NCBI RefSeq assembly: GCF_900110105.1
Contig: NZ_FOCL01000005.1
Coordinates: 372,001 to 436,000 of the forward strand
Source of the DNA: Mucilaginibacter gossypiicola
GTDB taxonomy: Bacteria > Bacteroidota > Bacteroidia > Sphingobacteriales > Sphingobacteriaceae
Length of the DNA stretch: 64,000 nucleotides
Direction of reading: 5' to 3'
In this document: positions 35,088 to 43,753 of the stretch, piece by piece
Numbering within the stretch: the stretch's first letter is position 1
Layout of the letters: each line of letters starts with the position of its first letter
Position numbers and translations under genes: made by a program
Notes under the pieces: model-generated
What the model was told of the DNA's origin: nothing
Seen by the model: only the letters and a program-made list of their open reading frames with translations
The model's database searches: none

Positions 35088-35927
35088 CTATTGCTTTTTT
35101 AAGGCTGAAGGCGGAACGTATTTGATCATCAACTTTTTTCGTCCCTCGTTTAAGAAGTCAAATGTTGCGACAGCCCCACTTTTGCTATCAAACTCTATTA
35201 TTGTCACCTTGCCATCACCAAATTTCTCATGTTTAACCAAATCATTAACTCTAAAAACTTCTTGGCCGATTTTAAAACTTTCTATTTGTTCCAGTTTGTC
35301 GAAGTCATTAATTACTTGCTTTGTAAAAGGTTTTAAAGAATTGTTTTCAAGACTTCCTAATCTTAAAGATATATCCTGTAGAGACTTCAATATTATTTCA
35401 GTATCAACTGAAATTTCAACTTTATCGGGGACTTTTGCTTTGACAATTCCCAACAATTCTATTATTGAATTTACGTCATTCCCTTTGCTTTCATAAGTGT
35501 CAATTAGGTTTTCAGTAAGTTTGCTTACCATTCCGTTTACGTCATCTATTCTAAGGGAGCTATTATACTCAATATCCCTAAATCCCTGAATATCAAATAT
35601 TCGTTTGGTTATATTATCTTTTATAAAACTTACCGGTAAATCAAAGGCCTGTCGAATTCCAACCTCATACAATACATTTGGATTTTGCGCGCTTAAGTCA
35701 CATATAGCCATGTCTGAATTTAAAAGTTTCCGAAGGATGTCAATCACTATAACATTTGTCATTTTAACATCGTCAGCTCTAATAGGGGTAAATCCGGCAG
35801 CGAGACAGGCAGGTTTAATAATGTATTCATAAACGCGTTTAAAATGCCCTGTTTCGTACCCTTCAACATCAGAAATAGGCATAATTATAAAACAAGTCTT
35901 TTCAGCTTTTATTTTTTCTTCTAGCAT
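35088..35927 (-). CDS. NDT/TIR-like effector domain fused to a PcrA/UvrD-type Tudor domain
   Basis: Residues 11-130: a nucleoside-deoxyribosyltransferase/TIR-like fold with CFIIMPIS (12-19), YEYIIKPACLAAGF (33-46), RADD (50-53), DMAICDLSAQNPNVLYEVGIRQAFD (72-96, candidate catalytic E88) and IKDN. Domains like this act as NAD- or nucleotide-cleaving effectors in bacterial defence. Residues 140-215: helical linker. Residues 219-276: FKIGQEV-V-DLVKHEKFGDGKVTIIEFD-KSG--ATFDF--EGRKKLMIKYVPPSAL, the small domain at the C-terminus of PcrA/UvrD helicases that touches RNA polymerase. Full length 279 aa. The combination is unusual. Inferred role: defence effector tethered to transcription. Confidence 0.75.
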   Translation of the reverse strand: MLEEKIKAEKTCFIIMPISDVEGYETGHFKRVYEYIIKPACLAAGFTPIRADDVKMTNVIVIDILRKLLNSDMAICDLSAQNPNVLYEVGIRQAFDLPVSFIKDNITKRIFDIQGFRDIEYNSSLRIDDVNGMVSKLTENLIDTYESKGNDVNSIIELLGIVKAKVPDKVEISVDTEIILKSLQDISLRLGSLENNSLKPFTKQVINDFDKLEQIESFKIGQEVFRVNDLVKHEKFGDGKVTIIEFDSKSGAVATFDFLNEGRKKLMIKYVPPSALKKQ

Positions 35928-35964
35928 CTAATTAAATTTATTTGGCGGTAAATGCTTATATATT

Positions 35965-36162
35965 TTACTTTCTACAAACACCACAGGTCAAACCTTGTTT
36001 AGCACAACGTTTACAGTATTTGCAGTTCTTGCAAGCGTGGCATGGGTTTTCACCTTTACACGTGGCGAAAGTTTTGTTTGTCGTTGGATTGGGTGGATTA
36101 AAGCTGGTTGTACTCAATAAAGTTCCAACAGCTAAGCTGAGGATGATAAGGTGTCTTTTCAT
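35965..36162 (-). CDS. Small secreted cysteine-rich protein
   Basis: The 65-aa precursor has a signal peptide (about 1-20) and a mature part with eight cysteines in short-spaced pairs (CKGENPCHACKNCKYCKRC-KQGLTCGVC). This could be a metal-binding, disulphide-rich or bacteriocin-like peptide. The opposite-strand frame is longer but has no protein-like features. AT-rich sequence precedes the ATG. No family recognised. Confidence 0.65.
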   Translation of the reverse strand: MKRHLIILSLAVGTLLSTTSFNPPNPTTNKTFATCKGENPCHACKNCKYCKRCAKQGLTCGVCRK

Positions 36163-36209
36163 GATTGTTTTAGGTTGTCTTTATAAACCTAATAAACATT
36201 TATGACATA

Positions 36210-36626
36210 TCAAAGCCAATCATTCTGTTTACGAGATAGTTGCGCAGCTTTTTTTATGTTGTATTCTTTGTCGAGGTAAAATGTATGCCAGTGACTTATC
36301 TGTGAAACCTTATGACGAACAGTTACAGTTATATGGACTTTTTCTTTACCCATATTAATTAGAGTAGCTTTAATGATGATACAAACCTTTCTGACAAACT
36401 CATCGATCATTGGCTTCTTCTCTTCAGGAGGAAAGAATACCTCATTGTAATAGACCAGATCAAAGCGGCACAAGTCAATTGACAGACCTCTACGGCTATG
36501 AAACTCAAACAGATATTTGAGGTCATGTGCGGTGATTTTGTCCTTTAGCTTTGGGTTATCCTCTATCCATCTAATGAGATTAAGCTGCGCTACCTCGTAG
36601 AACTTACCTATGGAATGCTCTGTCAT
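36210..36626 (-). CDS. Unknown cytoplasmic protein under a 17-bp operator
   Basis: The 138-aa protein starts MTEHSIGKFYEVAQLNLIRWIE, has a helical first part and a beta-rich end with His/aromatics (ISHWHTFYLDKEYN). No known motif. The palindrome TGCTAA-N5-TTAGTA lies 24 bp upstream of its ATG, the same placement as for the gene at 17.9 kb. Regulation is therefore likely; function unknown. Confidence 0.55.
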   Translation of the reverse strand: MTEHSIGKFYEVAQLNLIRWIEDNPKLKDKITAHDLKYLFEFHSRRGLSIDLCRFDLVYYNEVFFPPEEKKPMIDEFVRKVCIIIKATLINMGKEKVHITVTVRHKVSQISHWHTFYLDKEYNIKKAAQLSRKQNDWL

Positions 36627-36650
36627 ACACCATCAATTATAAAACAAATT

Positions 36651-36667
36651 TGCTAAAATAATTAGTA
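36651..36667. promoter_or_regulatory. 17-bp inverted repeat TGCTAA-N5-TTAGTA upstream of the 36.6-kb gene
   Basis: TGCTAA-AATAA-TTAGTA, 24 bp before the ATG of the 138-aa gene (minus strand). Identical arms to the site at 17965, in a different element. The nuclease gene diverges 52 bp away on the other side and might share it. Confidence 0.55.
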
Positions 36668-36718
36668 AAATATCAAATAAAGATTTCCACCTCTCATTTG
36701 CTTTCATACATTTGCCAT

Positions 36719-37855
36719 ATGAGAAAACAAGTATTATCAGTAGCATTGATAGCCATTTCGGCGGCTTTAGTTTCATGGGGATATAAAGGTCATAGAGCCG
36801 TTGCAACGATAGCGCAAAAACATTTAACCGCTAACACCGCTTATGCAGTTTCAGCTTATTTAAAGGGTGAAAGCATGGCTGATGTAAGCACATGGGCAGA
36901 CGAACATCGCAATCCGACAACCGGTAAATGGCATTTCCTTAACTTGCCATTGGGATTGAACCATCAACAGTTTGTAGACTTCGTTAATCAGCAAAGTAAT
37001 GACAATGTGTATGGTGCTATCCTCAAAGAAGAAGCTATTATAAAAGACAAAGCTTCGACACCAGACCAAATTAATAGTGCACTTAAATACCTTATACATT
37101 TAGTTGGAGATGCCCATCAGCCTATGCACATTAGTCGTGCTGAAGATAAAGGCGGGAATACTATTCAGGTACGTTTTGATAATGCAGGCACTAACTTACA
37201 TAGTCTTTGGGATAGCAAACTTATAGATCATGAGGGTTTAAGTGAGGAACAAATTGCAAAGCAATATGATTGGGCTAATGAAGCGCAAATCAAGAAGTGG
37301 CAAGATAGTAGTCCTATGGAATGGCTTTGGGAAAGTTACCAAATCAGTAGTGAATTATATGCAGATGTTAAGCCAGGGCAACAAATTGACGAGGCTTATT
37401 ACAAGAAATACATTCAGACTATCCACCTCCGCATAGACCAGGCAGGTATCAGATTGGCCGGTGAGCTTAACCGCCTGTTAAAAGATGTTAAAGGTGGCGT
37501 TGCTCCTGTATCTTCACTGAAGAATGCTGCATCTTCGGGCAATAAGAAAATCGATGTTACACAAGATTCGGTGGCACCATTGATCGAGTTAAAAGATGTA
37601 AAAGACTTCCTGCAAAAAGATGTAGCTGTAAGTGGCAAAGTATATAGTGTCAAGGATATTGGAAGCATGGTGCTTGTAAACTTCGGTGCTGCCTATCCAA
37701 ATCAATTGCTAACTGTTGTATTAAAAGGTGACGCTAAACAATTAGCCAGTCAAATAACTGATAAGACCATAACAGTTATGGGAAAAGTTATTGACTTTAA
37801 AGGCAAGCCAGAGATTGTAGTTACAGATAAGAAGTCAATCTCTATTGAGAAGTAG
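36719..37855 (+). CDS. S1/P1-family zinc nuclease with C-terminal OB-like domain
   Basis: The 378-aa protein, started at MRKQVLSV, has a signal peptide ending before W20, the N-terminal Trp that binds zinc in this family. Further zinc ligands are in WGYKGHR (H25), WADEHR (D61), WHFLNLP (H72), HLVGDAHQPMH and NLHSLWD. It should cut single-stranded DNA/RNA and 3'-nucleotides in the periplasm. Residues about 285-378 are an extra beta domain of nucleic-acid-binding-like type (VKDFLQKDVAVSGKVYSVKD). Followed by a terminator. Confidence 0.88.
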   Translation: MRKQVLSVALIAISAALVSWGYKGHRAVATIAQKHLTANTAYAVSAYLKGESMADVSTWADEHRNPTTGKWHFLNLPLGLNHQQFVDFVNQQSNDNVYGAILKEEAIIKDKASTPDQINSALKYLIHLVGDAHQPMHISRAEDKGGNTIQVRFDNAGTNLHSLWDSKLIDHEGLSEEQIAKQYDWANEAQIKKWQDSSPMEWLWESYQISSELYADVKPGQQIDEAYYKKYIQTIHLRIDQAGIRLAGELNRLLKDVKGGVAPVSSLKNAASSGNKKIDVTQDSVAPLIELKDVKDFLQKDVAVSGKVYSVKDIGSMVLVNFGAAYPNQLLTVVLKGDAKQLASQITDKTITVMGKVIDFKGKPEIVVTDKKSISIEK

Positions 37856-37880
37856 TCAAGCGCAAAATGTGAATAATGTA

Positions 37881-37908
37881 AAACGCCAAGCTGATAAGCC
37901 TGGCGTTT
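37881..37908. terminator. Bidirectional terminator between nuclease and Gly-rich genes
   Basis: AAACGCCA / TGGCGTTT stem with 12-base loop and T-rich sequence on both sides. Its sequence is close to the hairpin at 38791-38819. Confidence 0.75.
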
Positions 37909-37914
37909 GTATTT

Positions 37915-38409
37915 TCAGCCATTTCCTGTATGTCCACCTTCATCTGCATCATGAAAGCCTCCACCACTTGATCCACCGCCACCGTCATTTTGCACTCTAA
38001 CTCGGAAACCTCCACCAACGTGACTTCCACCGCTGTCAGATGTTTCGTGGCCGTTTTGTTGAAAACCACCACCGCTTGCGCCACCACCACCTTCATTTTC
38101 AGAAATGTTGTGAAAGCCACCTGCGCTTGAACCGGCTCCACTGTTGTTTGTAACTAAGCTAATTTGATGAAAGCCTCCACCACTTGAACCTGCTCCGCTT
38201 TCCTGTTTAATGCCTCCGCGTGTTCCTTCGCAGTACGACCTTGTTAATTTGAATGGTCTAGTTCCTTCACCACCCTTTAAATCTGCGGTAAATCCATGAC
38301 TTCCGCTGCCACTGCCTCCATCTTTTAATGATAATTTAGCTACATTACTTTTAGCATTTACATTGTTCATTGCTAGCAGAAGTACTGCTGCTAAGGTTAA
38401 AGTTTTCAT
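37915..38409 (-). CDS. Secreted glycine-rich repeat protein
   Basis: The 164-aa precursor has a signal peptide (1-19, NA-KS). The mature part repeats a Gly-rich unit about every 22 residues: GAGSSGGGFHQ, GAGSSAGGFHN, GGGASGGGFQQ, GGSHVGGGFRV, GGGSSGGGFHD. The unit is G-x-G/S-S-x-G-G-F-H/Q/R followed by a polar linker. A structural, adhesive or bacteriocin-like role is possible. His and Gly density suggests metal or surface binding. Family not recognised. Confidence 0.7.
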   Translation of the reverse strand: MKTLTLAAVLLLAMNNVNAKSNVAKLSLKDGGSGSGSHGFTADLKGGEGTRPFKLTRSYCEGTRGGIKQESGAGSSGGGFHQISLVTNNSGAGSSAGGFHNISENEGGGGASGGGFQQNGHETSDSGGSHVGGGFRVRVQNDGGGGSSGGGFHDADEGGHTGNG

Positions 38410-38546
38410 TTCGCTTAATTATTAAAGTTGTTACTGGTTAAAACGATGTTCGGTGTCTTTAATGTATTAATAGACAGAAATTTGCTGGATTGGTTTAATC
38501 GAATAGAGAAGTTTTAAAAGGAAAAATAATTTACCTATGTTTGGCT

Positions 38547-38786
38547 ATGACTGTAAGGGATTTTCAAGCAATGGATGAGCTTGGGCAAGGTAAGGCGTTG
38601 TTAAAAGGAACGTTCTTGGAATCACGTAAGGAGGTTGGTTACAAAGTATCCTTGTATGCCGTAGGTAACATCTATGTCGAGGTATTTTACTCTGAAGTAC
38701 TTAATGAAATATTCCAACTAGTGCCATTCAGTTCCGTAACGAAGCTTGAACCATATCTGAACAACTTAAAGCTTGAGAATCTGTAA
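38547..38786 (+). CDS. Small unknown protein
   Basis: The 79-aa protein from ATG 38547 (MTVRDFQAMDELGQGKALLKG) is a mixed alpha/beta, soluble sequence with VSLYAVGNIYVEVFYSEVLNEIFQL. Similar small proteins occur near mobile elements in this phylum. A terminator follows 4 bp after its stop. No known function. Confidence 0.6.
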   Translation: MTVRDFQAMDELGQGKALLKGTFLESRKEVGYKVSLYAVGNIYVEVFYSEVLNEIFQLVPFSSVTKLEPYLNNLKLENL

Positions 38787-38790
38787 AGTG

Positions 38791-38819
38791 AAGCGCCAGG
38801 CTGATTAAGCCTAGCGTTT
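38791..38819 (+). terminator. Terminator of the small 38.5-kb gene
   Basis: AAGCGCCAGGCT / AGCCTAGCGTTT, 5-base loop, T-rich end. A near copy of the hairpin at 37881-37908. Confidence 0.75.
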
Positions 38820-38944
38820 GATCGTTGTATGTTTCCAATATGTACTTCATTTAATAGCGTGTGATGTCAATGATAAAGCGCTCAGGTAATTTAGTTTGGC
38901 CTTGTGTTCTACGCTTTCAAACGCCAAATATGTTGAACACCTAA

Positions 38945-39841
38945 TTATATATTGTCGTACACCGGAAGACCTTTTAATCGGGTTTCCCCGCTAATAGGCT
39001 CGGCATTATCAGCATTTACAGTCCAGGCAATCTTATACTTTTTAAAATGTTTGTTGAATACTACTTCGGAATGAGATAACTTTAATCGCATTTTAGGAAG
39101 TAAGGGTTGATATCTTTTAGGCCCATACTCCATACCTGTCAAGGTTCTTGCAGTTAAATCTTGAAATGTATTTTCCACTGAAACCTTCCAAGTCTTACGG
39201 AAAAGATCGTCGTCATCGAGCAAGCTATCTGTCGGTACGTTAAGGATACAGTGTATGTACTTTGCCAAAACCACGCCTACATTCTTCGCATAAACATTTA
39301 AATAGTACTTGGGATATTCATCTTGAGGTTCTCGGGATATTTCAAACTCTAGTTCTATTTTAGGGTGTTTGGCCCTATTGAGAATATCTCTAATTTCATA
39401 GTCGTACATCGGTTCAGAGTTGAAGTTGAATCGTTTATAGTACTTTCGATCAATCGCTTGGTGAGCCGTGTCGCTTTTAGAAATGTCTACTACATAAACC
39501 ACGTCATCTATGTTGCCGTTTACTTCAATAGGATATATCTTGACATCATTTATACGGGGTTGAATAGAGCCTTGAATGACGTGCTCTAACCACTCCTTTG
39601 AAATTTCCTTTCGATTAATAGGCGTTATTTTGGCTGCAACATGCTTGTTAACTTCATCTTCTTGAAGTCCGTATATTATTATCCCGCCATCAGAGTTCGC
39701 AAAGGCTGAAATGTCTTTGGATATCTGTTGGGTTTTCTTATCTGAGCGTTCTAATGCATCGGCAGCTTTATAATCAAGATGGATATTTTCCTCTGTGCGG
39801 TCTTTGATAAGATTGTTTAGGTACTCTTCGTTGTATATCAT
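38945..39841 (-). CDS. AlbA_2 (Schlafen-like) domain protein
   Basis: The 298-aa protein opens with an AlbA_2 domain (about residues 10-135): E-IHLDYKAADALE, ISKDISAFANSDGGIIIYGL, VYVVDISKSDTAHQA and KYYKRFNF. Such domains bind nucleic acid and occur in many stand-alone regulators and defence proteins. The C-terminal half (about 155-298) is beta-rich, with no recognised fold. It lies 37 bp downstream of the methyltransferase-like gene, so they may be co-transcribed and work together. Confidence 0.8.
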   Translation of the reverse strand: MIYNEEYLNNLIKDRTEENIHLDYKAADALERSDKKTQQISKDISAFANSDGGIIIYGLQEDEVNKHVAAKITPINRKEISKEWLEHVIQGSIQPRINDVKIYPIEVNGNIDDVVYVVDISKSDTAHQAIDRKYYKRFNFNSEPMYDYEIRDILNRAKHPKIELEFEISREPQDEYPKYYLNVYAKNVGVVLAKYIHCILNVPTDSLLDDDDLFRKTWKVSVENTFQDLTARTLTGMEYGPKRYQPLLPKMRLKLSHSEVVFNKHFKKYKIAWTVNADNAEPISGETRLKGLPVYDNI

Positions 39842-39878
39842 GACTTAGGTTATCACCCTAAAGTAAAGAGAAACTTTG

Positions 39879-40610
39879 TTAAAACAAAGTTCCTTGAGTA
39901 CCATTGATTGGCTGTAATGACCTTACTGGCTCGAAAGGTTTATCAAACTTAGATTTGACTTCAGTGCCTTTTAAATCATGTAGCCAGATGCGGCTTTGCC
40001 CTGGCTCATTGAACTCAACGTAGTATGGATAATGATAGCCATCTACCAACACTGTATCGACCCTGTAGCCAGTGTAAAAGTCATTGCTCAATGAGTTCAT
40101 ATGTGCTATTTCACCGGTTAATGAATTGAACAGCATGTTTAACAAAGCCATTTTGCAGCATGTAATATCAAGATCGGCACCATAAAGATGTAGATGTCGG
40201 TTAATCTTGGCAGCGGCCAATAACATCCTTCCTGAACCGCATGCGCAGTCGCAAACTGTTTGCCCTGGTACTGAATCGTCTCCAACTGATATTGCAGCCA
40301 TCATGTTACACACGGGTGTTGGACTGAAATATTGACCATTAAATCCATTAGAAATTGCTTGCATGTAAAGTTCTCCGAGCGGATCATTAAAGCCCTCTGA
40401 AAGGTCGCCAATGAGTGTAACGAGGGTTATTAGTTGTTGTACTTTGGGGTGTGTTCGGTACTTTTCAAGTGCAATGTTTTGCGAGTCTGCATCGTCCCAT
40501 TTCCTAAAAGGTAACAACGCCCAATCTAAAAGTTCAACAAAGGCAGAGTGTAGAGATTGCCCATAAGCAAAGCGTTCAAATTCAGTTAGCAGCGGATTAA
40601 ATTGTTTCAT
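39879..40610 (-). CDS. N6-methyltransferase-like protein without the NPPY motif
   Basis: The 243-aa protein from ATG 40610 has GQYFSPTPVCNMM (93-105) and a SAM-binding loop CDCACGSGR (120-128) with acidic D146/D148, as in type I HsdM subunits. Where NPPY/NPPF should stand it reads VDTVLVDGYHY, so DNA methylation is doubtful. It is much shorter than HsdM. Possible roles: SAM-binding sensor, decoy or antirestriction factor. The AlbA_2 gene follows. Confidence 0.75.
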   Translation of the reverse strand: MKQFNPLLTEFERFAYGQSLHSAFVELLDWALLPFRKWDDADSQNIALEKYRTHPKVQQLITLVTLIGDLSEGFNDPLGELYMQAISNGFNGQYFSPTPVCNMMAAISVGDDSVPGQTVCDCACGSGRMLLAAAKINRHLHLYGADLDITCCKMALLNMLFNSLTGEIAHMNSLSNDFYTGYRVDTVLVDGYHYPYYVEFNEPGQSRIWLHDLKGTEVKSKFDKPFEPVRSLQPINGTQGTLF

Positions 40611-40935
40611 AGCAGTAAGTTTTATGTCGAGTGAATTCTCGAACGACTCACTGCTGATCAGCAGCACTAAGGCAAGGTGGAGATTGAGTAATTGCGGAGG
40701 CTCCCAATTGGGATACCCAATTACGAATACTACCTTGAAGTGAAACGACTACGTGCTGATGCATCAGCTAACTTTGTGGGAAGAATTATAAAATATAGGT
40801 TCCTCCTTGTGTTGTCAGTAATATATTAGTGTTTAAAATATTGATATTGTGCTTATTATGTATAATGTCTGTGCGTTTTTTCACACCTGTAAGTTGTATA
40901 TTTGTTTATACCGTCAACAGCTTAAATCTTTCACA

Positions 40936-41763
40936 ATGAAAAAACTTTTCCTGATTATCTTATTCAGTGTGTCACTGAAGGCAATCGCTCAACCTAATTA
41001 TAAAAATATTTACAAGGTTAAATTTGTTATAGAAGTTAAAGAGTGCGATATCAAAGGGAAAGTCAAGGACAAGGTCGACTTTGTACAAATTCCAGAAGGT
41101 TTTCAATTTAAGATAACTCCCCCATTGGAGGCAGCCGATGGCTATGTAATGACTTTTATCCGATGGACAGAAGATTCTGGCGATCCAAACCTTCAGTCAA
41201 CTACTAATTTCATAAACAACGTAACATTTAGGGGCAGTCATTCAAATGACGTTACAAAGTATTATTTTATTCCTAAAGCTATGTTTGATTCTAGATGCGA
41301 AGAAAGATTTCACACGGCTACCTGGGGGCTTACAACAGATGTGACCATAATTAAGATCAGACCAGGAAGCTCTAAGCTACTACAGGGAAAATATCCCATT
41401 TATACAGAGGTTACCAATAACATTAACATCGGTATGATGCTTGTAGGCAAGTTTTCGGGTGAAAATTCCCCTATATCACATTACATTCAAGCGGGTTTTA
41501 GCTTTGGACTTATTCCAGTAACCCCTCAGAGCACTCAGGATATAAGAACTACTGATGGTACAGTTGGTGCTATCACACCAACAATTGGGTACACGTTTGA
41601 AGTTAATAAAGCACAGGTGAGCGTAACCGGAGGTATAGATTATTTGACAGGCCCGGAGAATAAAACATGGGTTTACAGGGGACGGCCATGGATTGGTTTA
41701 GGTATAGGATTTTCATTAGTTAGTCTGTCGTCACCTACGCCAAAATCAAGTACTCAACCATAG
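40936..41763 (+). CDS. Unknown secreted protein
   Basis: The 275-aa protein starts at MKKLFLIILFSVSLKAIA (signal peptide), the earlier in-frame ATG being AT-rich non-coding-like sequence. The body is beta-rich; the last 100 residues have alternating strands (FSFGLIPVTPQ, TIGYTFEVNKAQVSVTGGIDYL, WIGLGIGFSLVSL) that resemble an outer-membrane barrel. Likely exported to the periplasm or outer membrane. Family unknown. Confidence 0.65.
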   Translation: MKKLFLIILFSVSLKAIAQPNYKNIYKVKFVIEVKECDIKGKVKDKVDFVQIPEGFQFKITPPLEAADGYVMTFIRWTEDSGDPNLQSTTNFINNVTFRGSHSNDVTKYYFIPKAMFDSRCEERFHTATWGLTTDVTIIKIRPGSSKLLQGKYPIYTEVTNNINIGMMLVGKFSGENSPISHYIQAGFSFGLIPVTPQSTQDIRTTDGTVGAITPTIGYTFEVNKAQVSVTGGIDYLTGPENKTWVYRGRPWIGLGIGFSLVSLSSPTPKSSTQP

Positions 41764-42001
41764 AACAACTTCGATGTTAAATCTGAATAGAGCTGAATGT
41801 CTGTTAAGAAAGAGCCGATAGGCGACCTTACTCGGGATAGGTTAATGTTAAGTGAAGTAAGGTTGTAATTAAGCTCAATATGTTTTTAAAGGCATACTCT
41901 TCAGAATAATCACTCTTCCAAGAAAGCAACTCGAACGCATATTCGGTGAAAGGAAACCTTTGACCTTTACTGCAGATATATAATCTATTTGCAGCATGGT
42001 A

Positions 42002-43567
42002 TTAGTCCGATAACTTAGAGAAGTGTTGAGTTGTTCTAAAGATGAATTTTGTAAACTCTACTAATAACGTAGTATACTCCGCAGTTTGCTTAAAAGTCTC
42101 CCAACAGATATGACGAGCTTGATCCTTATCTACAGCTAAGCCTAGGTTAGCCATCTCTTGAAACAATGAATGATGGTCAATAAAGTTCAACGCTGACGAT
42201 AATTGGACGTTTTGATTAGTGTTAAGATATGATTTAACTAAAAACTTCTCAGGTGCTGTGAACGGATAAAGAAAAAACGTAAACTCACTTGGGTTGTCAT
42301 GAAATGATGAGTAGTCAGTATGATTACGGTAATCTCCATCAAACACACAACAGTAGCCTACTTTTAAACACATCTGTGTAAAGTTCCTTTTATGTCTCAA
42401 GTAGTCATTACGCACTTCATTGATAGGTCCGGACTTAATGATATTAACAAGCTTGTCAAAACTCTTCTTCGTTTGATTAATTGAGATAAGCATGTTGCGA
42501 ATAATATATTCTGCTTCGTCGTCTTCACAATAGAGTTGAACCAAAGGGTAGGCTTTAGAATCCATTTTAGAGAATGCGGCATTCACTGATATCTCTGAAA
42601 TGGTTTCATAAGTGCCGTTATCGTTCTTACTAATAAACTTTCTTGACTTTTGGGGAAAAGCTGACAGCAATGAAGGTGAGTGCGATGTAAGTATAAATTG
42701 CTTTTTGAAATGCCATGATACGTATTGAATAATGTCAGCAAGCTTCCTTTGAATCGAAGGGTGGAAACCCGCCTCTATTTCATCAATAATGATTAATGAA
42801 TCTCTCGGTGAATCAAAGATATCGACAAGTATATTAAGTAGAGACTCCTCTCCCGAAGCTGCATTGTAACTGGAGTATGGCTCGTCTGCATAGGATATTA
42901 AATATGCGACTTTGTTTATATGCGATCCTATCTTTGTGATTTCAAGCGGGACATGTATGTCTAAAACATATGCAAACGCTTGTTCTACGTCGCCATCAAC
43001 TCGTACTCCAGTAGCTCCAGCAATCTTTCTTATCAAGCTATTAGAAAAATTTCTTGCAGGTAACAGTCGCTCTAAATCAATTAGTCTTACGTGTTTGTCT
43101 CTAATCTGAGCATTTGTCCTATTAGTTGCACTAAACTTACCTAAACCAGTCCAGGCTTGGCTTGTCGAGATGCGTTTACCTTCACCATTTCTTAACTCAG
43201 TTCCAGTGCGCCAAGACATTTCGTAAGAGTAATTTCTTGTAGAAGACTCGTAATTTGTGAACGTAAGAACATCTCGCCATGTGTGTCGCCGTAAAACAGT
43301 CTCAGGCTTGGTTGAGTCGTATTTATTAAAATTGTAATGACTACAGGCGATTAAAAGGAGTATGCTGGTTTTGCCAATCTTATTCGTGCCACTTATTACT
43401 GTGATGGGGTGGTCAAAGGTTATCTCCAAACCAGAAATGTGGCGGAATTCATTCACCTTAAGCTTGTTCAGGAAGTATCTAAAGCTATTATCAGAACTCG
43501 AAAAGGTTAGTGGATCGTAACTATTTAAACGTGCTTTCGCTGCGCTAATATTCTGAAGATTCAGCAT
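42002..43567 (-). CDS. OLD-like AAA ATPase with TOPRIM-like C-terminus
   Basis: The 521-aa protein has a Walker A GTNKIGKTS (60-68), a signature-like ASGEESLL (238-245), Walker B SLIIIDEIEAGFHP (257-270) and a switch TSHSP (294-298). Then a TOPRIM-like part: VQLYCEDDEAEYI (E348) and CVFDGDYRNH (D410/D412). This layout is that of OLD-family nucleases, used in phage defence systems. No UvrD-like GajB partner lies next to it, so it may act alone or with neighbours. Full length appears intact. Confidence 0.78.
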   Translation of the reverse strand: MLNLQNISAAKARLNSYDPLTFSSSDNSFRYFLNKLKVNEFRHISGLEITFDHPITVISGTNKIGKTSILLLIACSHYNFNKYDSTKPETVLRRHTWRDVLTFTNYESSTRNYSYEMSWRTGTELRNGEGKRISTSQAWTGLGKFSATNRTNAQIRDKHVRLIDLERLLPARNFSNSLIRKIAGATGVRVDGDVEQAFAYVLDIHVPLEITKIGSHINKVAYLISYADEPYSSYNAASGEESLLNILVDIFDSPRDSLIIIDEIEAGFHPSIQRKLADIIQYVSWHFKKQFILTSHSPSLLSAFPQKSRKFISKNDNGTYETISEISVNAAFSKMDSKAYPLVQLYCEDDEAEYIIRNMLISINQTKKSFDKLVNIIKSGPINEVRNDYLRHKRNFTQMCLKVGYCCVFDGDYRNHTDYSSFHDNPSEFTFFLYPFTAPEKFLVKSYLNTNQNVQLSSALNFIDHHSLFQEMANLGLAVDKDQARHICWETFKQTAEYTTLLVEFTKFIFRTTQHFSKLSD

Positions 43568-43753
43568 TGTAAATCAGGTTTAGAATCGAGGGTATTAAAT
43601 AAAGGTAATAATAATTCTTAATACTTAACTTAAACCATTGTTCATGTCCTATTAGCGAACCTCCCCGAGCGGAATGAGCGAATGATATGTAAACAGCTAC
43701 AAGTCATCCTGCGGGTCAAACACGGTCTTATTAGGAAATAGTTTACCAAGTTA

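Noticed and set aside
35942..36205. 87-aa plus-strand frame opposite the Cys-rich peptide
   Set aside because: No start context or domain; the minus frame has a signal peptide and regular Cys pairs.
37842..38141. 99-aa minus-strand frame overlapping the Gly-rich protein
   Set aside because: Low-complexity Val-rich shadow of the repeat gene; the other frame has a signal peptide and ordered repeats.
42002..43567. Gabija (GajA-GajB) system
   Set aside because: OLD-like ATPase is present, but no UvrD-like GajB gene is next to it.
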